From: Candidatus Falkowbacteria bacterium
GTDB lineage: Bacteria; Patescibacteriota; Patescibacteriia; Patescibacteriales; Patescibacteriaceae
Length of the DNA: 51,049 bases
Direction: 5' to 3'
Assembly (NCBI GenBank): GCA_026396835.1
Contig: JAPLWA010000005.1
Span: forward strand, 71,435 to 122,483
A program made the position numbers and the translations under genes. Position 1 is the stretch's first letter; each line of letters begins with the position of its first letter. Of the stretch, positions 1 through 6,672 are shown in pieces. Under the pieces are notes generated by a model. That model worked only from the letters and a program-made list of their open reading frames with translations. It was not told the origin of the DNA and did no database searches.

Positions 1-141
1 GTCATGTTATCTGATGAAACTGCAGCCGGAAAATATCCATTAGAAGCGGTTTCTATGATGAGAAAGGTTATTAAACGCACTGACGACTATTTTAATAATC
101 GAAACTATTTTGAAAATCAAGAAATAATATATAAAAAATAG
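1..141 (+). CDS. pyk: Pyruvate kinase, C-terminal fragment (5' end lies outside the window)
   Basis: The 46 visible residues begin VMLSDETAAGKYPLEAVSMM, the conserved segment at the end of the pyruvate kinase barrel (A) domain, followed by RTD and R..F.N as in E. coli PykF. The enzyme transfers phosphate from phosphoenolpyruvate to ADP in the last step of glycolysis. The frame ends at TAG (139-141) only about 25 residues after the motif. The usual C-terminal domain of about 120 residues, which carries the allosteric effector site in many pyruvate kinases, is therefore absent. Family identity is clear; everything upstream is out of view. Confidence 0.86.
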   Translation, partial: VMLSDETAAGKYPLEAVSMMRKVIKRTDDYFNNRNYFENQEIIYKK

Positions 142-167
142 CTTCAGTCTAAACAGCAGACCGAAGC
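130..167 (-). terminator. Intrinsic terminator of the oxygenase-like gene
   Basis: GCTTCAGTCT (141-150) pairs with AGACCGAAGC (158-167) with one mismatch around a 7-nt loop. Read on the minus strand the stem is followed by a T-rich run (TATTTTTTATAT). It sits just past the stop of the 191-907 gene and overlaps the last base of the pyk stop codon. Confidence 0.6.
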
Positions 168-190
168 TATGGGAGGTATTTACAGACTAT

Positions 191-907
191 CTAAAGATCA
201 ATGTCCAAAGAGAAAGACATGGCAATTGATCTTTCTTTTGGAAGATTATTTACTATTGCATGAGGCATGGCAAATAATTTTTCAGAGAAAAGCTCTGCCT
301 TCTTTCCTAGAAAGGCGGTGACTTTATTTTCAGGACTAACGAATTCAATATTAAAATTTTTCCCAAACCTGAAACCAGAAAAACTATCATGCAACTGCAA
401 AGTTATGAACCCAGGATCTTCGTGTGGTTCAATCAAGTCGTTAAACTTAAGGTCCGGATACTTTACCAAACGTAAAACGTGATTTTTTTCCGCTGCCACG
501 ATAGATCGTTTAATGTCAGAAAAGTTTTTCTCTAAAGAAAAGCATAGTCCCTCGGCAATGAGCAATGAACACTGAAAGCAACTTTCTCGCAAGCTTTTAA
601 GATCCATCAACCATTGCTCATATTTTTTATAAGCAAGTCCATTGTTTTTAGACAATCTTCTTAAACCCGTTTTCTCGATGAAAGTTTCCATGCCTTCATC
701 CCGTCGTCCACAAGCCTTATAACCGATGTTTTTATCAAAGTCGTCCAAGTCTACACCCCAGAGCTCTTTGTAGAAATGCGGTTCATTAAGAAAATTGTCA
801 AAACCTATTAGCACTCGCGACAGAGTGTGCCCCTCATATAAATCGGGGTAAGAAACGCCGGCATAAATTAACCCTTCAGCGGTAATAATGGAGTTCGGTT
901 TACTCAA
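191..907 (-). CDS. Putative 2-oxoglutarate/Fe(II)-dependent oxygenase-like protein (isopenicillin N synthase-like fold)
   Basis: A 238-residue protein. The C-terminal half has the layout of non-haem iron oxygenases: HED at 162-164 (the H-x-D iron ligands), a distal H216 in the segment AMPHAIV, and R226-S227 followed by hydrophobic strands, close to the R-x-S 2-oxoglutarate anchor of the family. The R sits one position nearer the S than usual, so co-substrate binding is uncertain. Translation starts at TTG (905-907), supported by a GAGG ribosome site 7 nt upstream; the next in-frame ATG is too far inside. The gene stands alone with its own terminator and runs against its neighbours on both sides. 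The substrate is unknown. The family call rests on motif spacing, not on strong identity. Confidence 0.5.
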   Translation of the reverse strand: MSKPNSIITAEGLIYAGVSYPDLYEGHTLSRVLIGFDNFLNEPHFYKELWGVDLDDFDKNIGYKACGRRDEGMETFIEKTGLRRLSKNNGLAYKKYEQWLMDLKSLRESCFQCSLLIAEGLCFSLEKNFSDIKRSIVAAEKNHVLRLVKYPDLKFNDLIEPHEDPGFITLQLHDSFSGFRFGKNFNIEFVSPENKVTAFLGKKAELFSEKLFAMPHAIVNNLPKERSIAMSFSLDIDL

Positions 908-1063
908 TAATAGACCTCAACTTTCTTTTTATTTTTTATTTAATTCACAAATTATTATAGAACGATACTGAATCAAATCATATTAAGCTACTTTTGTCAA
1001 TAATCGACATATAATATAGGTTATATCAAGTGAATACTGTATAATTATAAGGCAATAAACACT

Positions 1064-1801
1064 ATGCTTCTATATTCAATCATTGCCACATTAGTCGTTT
1101 CATTAATCTCTTTTGTCGGCCTGTTTAGTCTCTCAAGCTCAGAAGAAGGCTTTAAAAAAATAGCTTTCTTTTTGGTCAGCCTAGCGGCCGGCACAATGGT
1201 TGGCGATGTTTTTATTCATTTATTACCAGAACTAGCTAACAACAAAACTACAAATCCTTGGCCATGGATAATGGTTGGAATTGGTTTATTTTTTATCTTA
1301 GAGAAATTTATTCATTGGCGTCATTGTCATTTTCCAACCACAGAGCATCATCCTCATCCCGTTGGTTTAATGAATTTGATTGGTGGTGGCTTTCATAACT
1401 TTTTTGACGGGCTTTTGATTGCTGCTTCTTTTGTAGTTAGTTTTCCACTTGGTTTAACCACAACTCTCGCAGTTATCTTTCATGAAATTCCACGCGAGAT
1501 TGGTGACTTTGGAATATTAATTCATGCTGGCTATACTAGAAAAAAAGCTTTGCTATTTAATTTTTTTAGCGCTTTGGCTGCGGTGCTTGGAACGGTTGTC
1601 TTATTTTCTTTTGGTCAAACCGCAATGAACCTAAGTGCCTTCTTGGTTCCAATAACGGCCGGCGGTTTTATCTATATTGCGGTGTCTGATTTATTACCAG
1701 AACTTCATAAAGAAACTCGCTGGCTCTGGTCCCTTGGTCAATTAATATTTTTAACCTTAGGCGTTGGCATAATGTATCTTCTTAAAATATATTTTTCATA
1801 A
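1064..1801 (+). CDS. ZIP-family divalent metal transporter
   Basis: A 245-residue membrane protein with about seven to eight hydrophobic segments. It carries the ZIP signature helices: HNFFDG at 111-116 and HEIPREIGD at 140-148. ZIP proteins import zinc, iron or manganese across the inner membrane. A histidine-rich loop (HWRHCHF...EHHPHP, about 84-99) lies between membrane segments and may bind metal. The second histidine of the usual HEIPHE motif is an arginine here. The stop is 6 nt before the glycosyltransferase start, so the two are probably co-transcribed. TATAAT hexamers lie upstream at 1010 and 1040, but neither pairs convincingly with a -35. Confidence 0.88.
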   Translation: MLLYSIIATLVVSLISFVGLFSLSSSEEGFKKIAFFLVSLAAGTMVGDVFIHLLPELANNKTTNPWPWIMVGIGLFFILEKFIHWRHCHFPTTEHHPHPVGLMNLIGGGFHNFFDGLLIAASFVVSFPLGLTTTLAVIFHEIPREIGDFGILIHAGYTRKKALLFNFFSALAAVLGTVVLFSFGQTAMNLSAFLVPITAGGFIYIAVSDLLPELHKETRWLWSLGQLIFLTLGVGIMYLLKIYFS

Positions 1802-1807
1802 AAACAT

Positions 1808-2848
1808 ATGGCACGAATTATTTACGGAGTTTCAGGACAAGGTTTTGGTCATGCTGCTCGCAGTTATGAGACATTAACACACTTAGAAAAGCAGGGGCAT
1901 AAAGTTATTGTTTTAAGCTACAACCAAGGTGCTAAATTTTTGAAAAAATATTTTAAGGTAATAAATATTCCTGGCTTTGGTTTAAATTATAAAAACAATA
2001 AAGTTGTCTATTGGCGCACGGTTTATGATAATGCTAAAACTCTAATTACTGAATCAAAAAATTGGCCAAAGATTCTGAAAAAAGTTAAAGCCTTTAAGCC
2101 AGACTTAGTAATCACTGATTTTGAGCCTTTATCGGCCAACTTAGCGCATTTAGAAAGATTACCCTTGATTTCGCTTGATAATCAACACCAGCTAACTAAT
2201 ACTAAAATATCTGTTCCTAAAAAATATCTGCGTGATTTCATTACTGACTCACTAGTTGTTAAAAGTATGGTTTGGGGAGCAAATTATTATTTAATAACCA
2301 GTTTCTTTAAAACTAAAATTACAAAACCGAAAACATTTATTTTCCCAGCTATTGTCAGAGGTCCCATCGCTAGATTAAAGCCGAGCACTAAAGATTTTAT
2401 TTTTGTTTATCAAAATTCCAGTTTTGATTCATTGGTAAATGAACTAAGAAAAATTAAAAAAGAAAAGTTTGTCATCTACCGTAATGTAACCGGCAATATA
2501 ACAATCGATAATGTTACTATCAAGGACTTCACGCATGACAATCTAGATGATATGAAAAACTGTAAAGCCATTATTGGGACTGCTGGCTTGAGCTTAATTT
2601 CAGAAGCTTTATGGCTAAAGAAACCTTACTTTGCTATTCCGGTTGCTCATCAAGTCGAACAAACACTTAATGCTATCAATATAAAGAAGATGGGTTATGG
2701 TGATTGGGCAGAGGATTTAACAGCTAAAAACTGCGCTGACTTTATAAAAAATATACCGAAATATAGAAAAAACCTTAATAAAACTAAGGCGGCCGATAGC
2801 TCAGAGTTGTACAAAAAGCTTGATAGTATCATTTCCTCCCTGGTGTAA
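1808..2848 (+). CDS. Glycosyltransferase, MJ1255/VC2487-like (GT-B fold)
   Basis: A 346-residue protein. The N-terminus IIYGVSGQGFGHAAR is the glycine-rich donor-side loop of the MJ1255-like family (related to MurG/GT28). The C-terminal half has GTAGLSLISEAL and PVAHQVEQTLNA, matching the nucleotide-sugar binding region where a conserved E and Q contact the donor. It probably transfers a sugar to a lipid or surface polymer acceptor on the cytoplasmic face; donor and acceptor are unknown. It follows the ZIP transporter by 6 nt and is closed by an intrinsic terminator. Confidence 0.78.
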   Translation: MARIIYGVSGQGFGHAARSYETLTHLEKQGHKVIVLSYNQGAKFLKKYFKVINIPGFGLNYKNNKVVYWRTVYDNAKTLITESKNWPKILKKVKAFKPDLVITDFEPLSANLAHLERLPLISLDNQHQLTNTKISVPKKYLRDFITDSLVVKSMVWGANYYLITSFFKTKITKPKTFIFPAIVRGPIARLKPSTKDFIFVYQNSSFDSLVNELRKIKKEKFVIYRNVTGNITIDNVTIKDFTHDNLDDMKNCKAIIGTAGLSLISEALWLKKPYFAIPVAHQVEQTLNAINIKKMGYGDWAEDLTAKNCADFIKNIPKYRKNLNKTKAADSSELYKKLDSIISSLV

Positions 2849-2868
2849 AACCAGTGCATATCATGGGG

Positions 2869-2895
2869 AAAATCAGCCTTAGGGCTGATTTTTTT
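2869..2895 (+). terminator. Intrinsic terminator after the glycosyltransferase
   Basis: AATCAGCC (2871-2878), a TTAG loop, and GGCTGATT (2883-2890) running into a T tract. It ends the ZIP-glycosyltransferase transcript. Confidence 0.85.
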
Positions 2896-2937
2896 AACTA
2901 ATTTTAGCCAAATAAATTTAGCGGCTTGAATACACCC

Positions 2938-2966
2938 TTGACAAGATCTTTTATGTATGATAGACT
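2938..2966 (+). promoter_or_regulatory. Promoter of the structured RNA at 2970-3173
   Basis: A perfect TTGACA (2938-2943), a 17-bp spacer, then TAGACT (2961-2966). The predicted start near 2973 lies at the 5' edge of the structured RNA and no coding frame follows, which supports a dedicated RNA gene. Confidence 0.6.
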
Positions 2967-2969
2967 CTG

Positions 2970-3173
2970 TTATTGCCCTATCAAAGCTTTTTAGGGCCAT
3001 TTAACAATAAGGTCGCTTGTAGCGGGCTAGGCACGACAAGCATGGGGATTTCTTCGTCAGCAACAATCCGGTTCCGACTAGATTCTTTCTGATGAAAATT
3101 TCTTGCCTACCCGCTTCAATCGAACTTTTGTTTGAGAGACTAAAACACCCCGTCATATGACGGGGTGTTTTTT
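2970..3173 (+). ncRNA. Stand-alone structured RNA of about 200 nt, possibly 6S-like
   Basis: The interval has a promoter, a terminator and no credible reading frame. A 5' hairpin pairs TTATTG/CAATAA (2970-2975/3005-3010) and CCCTA/TAGGG. A long irregular helix then closes the body: 3017-3033 pairs with 3104-3119 through 15 base pairs with one bulged C (3027) and one T-T mismatch. Inside it an asymmetric bubble (about 14 nt on the 5' side) leads to a second stem (TTCGTCAG 3053-3060 with CTGATGAA 3089-3096). A rod with a large central bubble is the plan of 6S RNA, which sequesters RNA polymerase, but I see no sequence match that proves it. SRP RNA (GGAA/GCAG core), RNase P RNA and tmRNA motifs are absent. 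Confidence 0.62.
3143..3173 (+). terminator. Intrinsic terminator of the structured RNA
   Basis: AAACACCCCGTCA pairs with TGACGGGGTGTTT (3143-3170) and runs into a T tract. The stem is GC-rich and nearly perfect. Confidence 0.92.
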
Positions 3174-3183
3174 GTTGCTCTGC

Positions 3184-3412
3184 CCTACCCCCAACCCCTC
3201 CCCATCCGCCGATTCGGCGGACAGGGAGGGGTGACTTGTATTTACGTAAACACTGGTACGGATAAATTTAATGGACTAAGAACTATTAAGGTCTTAGAAG
3301 AGTCAAGGGGTTTGGGGGTTGAATTGAGCGCCGTGATTGGTGATATATAAGGTGAACAAAGTAATAGCGAATTGAAGCCCCCAAAACTTTTGTTGCTTTT
3401 GGTTACAAAAGC
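3184..3412. repeat. Non-coding stretch with nested inverted repeats
   Basis: Between the RNA gene and the pilin operon (3174-3441) no gene is supported. ACCCCTCCC (3194-3202) and CCGCCG (3206-3211) pair with CGGCGG (3215-3220) and GGGAGGGGT (3224-3232). An outer CCCCCAACCCCT near 3188 is complementary to AGGGG..GGGGG at 3306-3318. A separate hairpin GCTTTTG/CAAAAGC lies at 3395-3412. This looks like a palindromic intergenic repeat and decayed sequence. Short frames across it are not credible genes. Confidence 0.5.
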
Positions 3413-3441
3413 AAGCCCTAGCGGCAGCGTTAAAAATAAAA

Positions 3442-4545
3442 CTACTTTGTAGAATTATAAAGTGCTAAAACTTCGAACGCTGATATAGCACGATTATAAA
3501 GGCGAGCATCATCAATTAATCCTTTCAACATATTTGCATTGCCTTGTCCGTCTCTTCCTATAAATAAAGGTAAATTATTATTTGCATTCATTAAATTAAA
3601 AGCTGTAGGCGGTGTTCTAAGTTGTCCATCAACATAAAAAAGAAATTGATTATTAGTTTGATTATAAACTTGAGTATAAAAATGCCATTCACTAATAGGA
3701 CTAAGCGCGCCATAATTGACACTTTGATTTATTCCGGCGCATGGAGCCCCCCAGCAACCCATTCCACCTACGTAAGCATTTCCAATATCCAGCTCTCCCC
3801 AAAATCCATAATAAGCATTACTTGATGGCTCATAACCTTTCTCGAAGATAAAGTTTCTAGAATTTTGAGGAGAACTCAATTTAACCCAGGCAGACCAGCT
3901 AAAATTATTCTGTCCAAAATCAATCGTTACGTTGTCTGGCACTAAAACTGAATCATCGGTCCCATTAAACTGTCCGGCGTAAGCGCCGGTTTTACCAGCC
4001 ACATAATGAGCACCTGTTCCGTACCAAGTTCCATTATTATTATTTCCAGAAGAATCAATTGCTGCATTCCCTATTCCTTCATCAAACTTCCACCAACCAA
4101 CGAGTCCTGGCGCAGTGCCTACGCCTGTACTAGAGCTTGAATTAATACCAGCCGGGGTTGAGCTAACATTATTACCAAGACAAAAGTTAAGACTATAGTT
4201 TGTGTTATCTGGAGTAGACGCGTAAGTATAATTGTTGTCTCCGCAACCTGAGTCATTTCTAGGTGTAGGGTTATTAGGAATACTAGCCATATATGTTTTA
4301 GTACCATCCGGAGACGTTAAAGCATTGCCTGGCGTTATAATTGTTGGATAAGAATTATAATCAGAATAATATAATTCTAGGGCCGTAGATATTTGTTTTA
4401 TATCAGCTACTCTCTTACTATCTCTAGCTTTAGCTCTGGCATTGCCTAAGGCAATGATTGCCATGGTAGATAAAACACCAATTATCGCGATGACAACCAG
4501 AAGTTCGATTAATGTAAATCCTTTTTTATTATTACAAATATACAT
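3442..4545 (-). CDS. Type IV pilin-like protein with C-terminal LamG/concanavalin A-like domain
   Basis: A 367-residue protein. A short basic leader ends in G followed by FTLIELLVVIAIIGVLS, the class III prepilin signal cleaved and N-methylated by a PilD-type peptidase. The alpha1 helix continues through RAKARDSKRVADIKQIS and a PT-rich pilin head with paired cysteines. From about residue 145, VGWWKFDEG...DSSGNNNNG...FNGTDDSV and LIDDARLYNRAIS mark a laminin-G-type jelly roll, a fold used for carbohydrate or protein binding. The first 75 residues are almost identical to those of the next two genes. It is the last gene of a minus-strand operon; the upstream pilin ends 2 nt away. It is probably a minor pilin or pseudopilin displaying an adhesive domain. 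Confidence 0.85.
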   Translation of the reverse strand: MYICNNKKGFTLIELLVVIAIIGVLSTMAIIALGNARAKARDSKRVADIKQISTALELYYSDYNSYPTIITPGNALTSPDGTKTYMASIPNNPTPRNDSGCGDNNYTYASTPDNTNYSLNFCLGNNVSSTPAGINSSSSTGVGTAPGLVGWWKFDEGIGNAAIDSSGNNNNGTWYGTGAHYVAGKTGAYAGQFNGTDDSVLVPDNVTIDFGQNNFSWSAWVKLSSPQNSRNFIFEKGYEPSSNAYYGFWGELDIGNAYVGGMGCWGAPCAGINQSVNYGALSPISEWHFYTQVYNQTNNQFLFYVDGQLRTPPTAFNLMNANNNLPLFIGRDGQGNANMLKGLIDDARLYNRAISAFEVLALYNSTK

Positions 4546-4547
4546 AA

Positions 4548-5630
4548 TTAATCTTTGAGACAGCGAACAGATCTTCCATATGCTTTATCATGTGCATTAC
4601 GATAAATTCCTGAATAGCCATCATACACCCCACGATAATAAGCAGAGGCGGGTCCTTGTGTGGCACCCCAAAAAGTAAGGTAAGTATTTAAATAAACAAA
4701 TGATCCATCGGGATAACGAAAGCCAACAAGCACACCATTAAACCCAGTATCTCCGCCAACCTTTAATCTAAGATCTTCATTATGAGATCCTCTAAACTCA
4801 TAAGCATTTGCCTCTGCCGCACTTAAACCAAGGTACATATCTAAAACTTTGAGCTCGTTGTCTGTTGGAATATGCCAAGCATCAGGACAAATACCCTTAT
4901 GTGGACTTGTAACCTGAGCTGAGCAATCTACGGTTGCACAAGATATAGGAAGGTTCATAGCCTCTGACCACTGATAAAAAGTTCCGCCAGTATTACAACT
5001 AGACAAATTATTGTTATAACAATATTTTTCTATTTTTGTGTCATCGCTTGGATTTGTAACACAATAAATTCCGGGGGCGCCGGCGCACAATTGTGTTGTT
5101 CCGGTGTTAATGTTTTGTTTAGTCCAACACTGAGTTCCTATTTGCACTGTGTCATATTGATTGCCTTCAACGTCAGATATTTTTTGGCCGCAACTAAAAA
5201 GACCATTAGGAGAATAAGATGCTACCCCGGTATTAATATTATTGGAACCAGATCCTAAACAAGTAGAAATAGAAAAGAGTGAATTATTACCATTAACTGA
5301 ATAAGAATAATCACCAGCACCGCAACTTCCATCATTTCTCGGTGTTGGATTAGTTGGTATCTTGCCCATGTATGTTTTAGTACCATCAGCAGATGCTAAA
5401 GCATTACCTGGTGTTATGATTGTCGGATAATAACCATAGTCTGCGTAATATAATTCTAGAGCAGTAGAAATTTGCTTTATATCCGCCACTCTTTTACTAT
5501 CTCTAGCTTTAGCTCTGGCATTACCTAGGGCTATTATAGCCATGGTAGAGAGCACGCCAATGATAGCTATTACTACGAGTAGCTCAATTAAAGTGAAACC
5601 AAATTTTAGTTTTTTATTTTGTGGCGTCAT
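4548..5630 (-). CDS. Type IV pilin-like protein with C-terminal FISUMP (Fibrobacter major paralogous) domain
   Basis: About 360 residues from the ATG at 5628-5630 (MTPQNKKLKFGFTLIELL). A longer frame back to 5684 is possible but would place 18 extra residues before the basic leader and lies inside the upstream gene. The N-terminal pilin module matches its neighbours almost residue for residue. The C-terminal half has DVEGNQYDTVQIGTQCW, CPDAWHIPTDNEL and ends in SVRCLKD, the hallmarks of the FISUMP domain, an extracellular module of unknown ligand. Cysteine pairs suggest disulphides outside the cell. The start overlaps the end of the upstream pilin gene by 17 bp, so translational coupling is likely. 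Confidence 0.83.
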   Translation of the reverse strand: MTPQNKKLKFGFTLIELLVVIAIIGVLSTMAIIALGNARAKARDSKRVADIKQISTALELYYADYGYYPTIITPGNALASADGTKTYMGKIPTNPTPRNDGSCGAGDYSYSVNGNNSLFSISTCLGSGSNNINTGVASYSPNGLFSCGQKISDVEGNQYDTVQIGTQCWTKQNINTGTTQLCAGAPGIYCVTNPSDDTKIEKYCYNNNLSSCNTGGTFYQWSEAMNLPISCATVDCSAQVTSPHKGICPDAWHIPTDNELKVLDMYLGLSAAEANAYEFRGSHNEDLRLKVGGDTGFNGVLVGFRYPDGSFVYLNTYLTFWGATQGPASAYYRGVYDGYSGIYRNAHDKAYGRSVRCLKD

Positions 5631-6645
5631 AAATTGTCTGAATTTCAGAGTTAGAAAGCATGCGATTATATACGCGTAGATCATCTATAAGCCCGTTCAT
5701 TGGCCAAACTGATGGGACATATGTACCAATATATATTCCCGCTCCAGACGGCGTTTGATCAGTATCTGTAATCAAGCCTTGTGACTGCATGTCATAAAAA
5801 AATTCAGCTTCATTGGTTCTATAACGCACTACCATAAAATGCCAACTATCTCCAGAAGTAGTTAATAGACCCTGAAATGAGGGCGAATAACTAGAGTTAA
5901 GCCATACAACATATGCGCTCTCTGAAATATTTACAAGTAGAGTTCCAAGTCGAAGAGGACTGCCACTAAAGGGAATAGCTGCTGCTCTTTTTACCCAAAA
6001 AGTTATTGTACCACTCGCAGGCAGTTGAGAACCAGCAGAATATGCATAATCGTTCACACCGTTAAATCGTGCGGCTGATCCGCCAACCTTACCAGTCGCA
6101 TATCTTACGGTTGATGTTCCATACCAAGTTGCATTATTGTTATTGCCACTTGAATCGTAAGTAGTTGCCCCCGCCCCCTCATCAAAAGACCAATATCCCA
6201 CTAAACCATCCATCGTTCCTAAATCCCTTACGCCATTAGAGCTCATTAATTTACCTCCTGAGAGAAGATTACCAACTGAATTACCCGTGCAATAAATTAT
6301 AGTGTAGTTACTCCCGCTACTTAAATAATTATAATTTACATCAGGGCAGTTGCCGTCATTCCGCGGAGCTGGATTATTAGGCACATTCCCCATATATATA
6401 ATTAACCCATCTGGTGATTTAATGCTTTGTCCGGGCGTAATAATAGTCGGATAAGTTCCGTTATCTGAAAAATATAATTCTAAAGCCGTGCTTATTTGTT
6501 TTATATCGGCCACTCTTTTGCTATCTCTAGCTTTAGCTCTAGCATTACCTAAAGCAATTATTGCCATAGTCGATAAAACACCGATTATTGCGATGACAAC
6601 CAAAAGCTCTATTAAAGTAAAACCTTTAGACCTTAACTGGGCCAT
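5614..6645 (-). CDS. Type IV pilin-like protein with C-terminal LamG/concanavalin A-like domain
   Basis: A 343-residue protein starting MAQLRSKG followed by the prepilin signal FTLIELLVVIAIIGVLS. The pilin head again carries SPDGLIIYM, NPAPRNDGNC and a second cysteine. A LamG-type domain starts near residue 145 (VGYWSFDEGAG, DSSGNNNNATWYG, FNGVNDYAY) and ends with GLIDDLRVYNRMLSNSEI. The first of the three tandem paralogues, it follows the VanW gene by 27 nt. Its LamG domain differs clearly from that of the 3442-4545 copy, whereas the N-terminal module is nearly identical. Confidence 0.85.
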   Translation of the reverse strand: MAQLRSKGFTLIELLVVIAIIGVLSTMAIIALGNARAKARDSKRVADIKQISTALELYFSDNGTYPTIITPGQSIKSPDGLIIYMGNVPNNPAPRNDGNCPDVNYNYLSSGSNYTIIYCTGNSVGNLLSGGKLMSSNGVRDLGTMDGLVGYWSFDEGAGATTYDSSGNNNNATWYGTSTVRYATGKVGGSAARFNGVNDYAYSAGSQLPASGTITFWVKRAAAIPFSGSPLRLGTLLVNISESAYVVWLNSSYSPSFQGLLTTSGDSWHFMVVRYRTNEAEFFYDMQSQGLITDTDQTPSGAGIYIGTYVPSVWPMNGLIDDLRVYNRMLSNSEIQTIYDATK

Positions 6646-6672
6646 ATAAAAATAAATAGTTTATTTCCTGAT

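Noticed and set aside
994..1015. TTGTCA/TATAAT promoter for the ZIP gene
   Set aside because: The hexamers are only 10 bp apart, too close for a sigma-70 type promoter.
2970..3173. SRP (4.5S) RNA or RNase P RNA
   Set aside because: Neither the SRP apical GGAA/GCAG core nor RNase P conserved blocks (such as GAGGAAAGTCC or ACAGAAA) are present.
3165..3350. A 61-codon reading frame over the terminator and palindromes
   Set aside because: It starts inside the terminator hairpin, reads through GC-rich palindromes and has no ribosome site.
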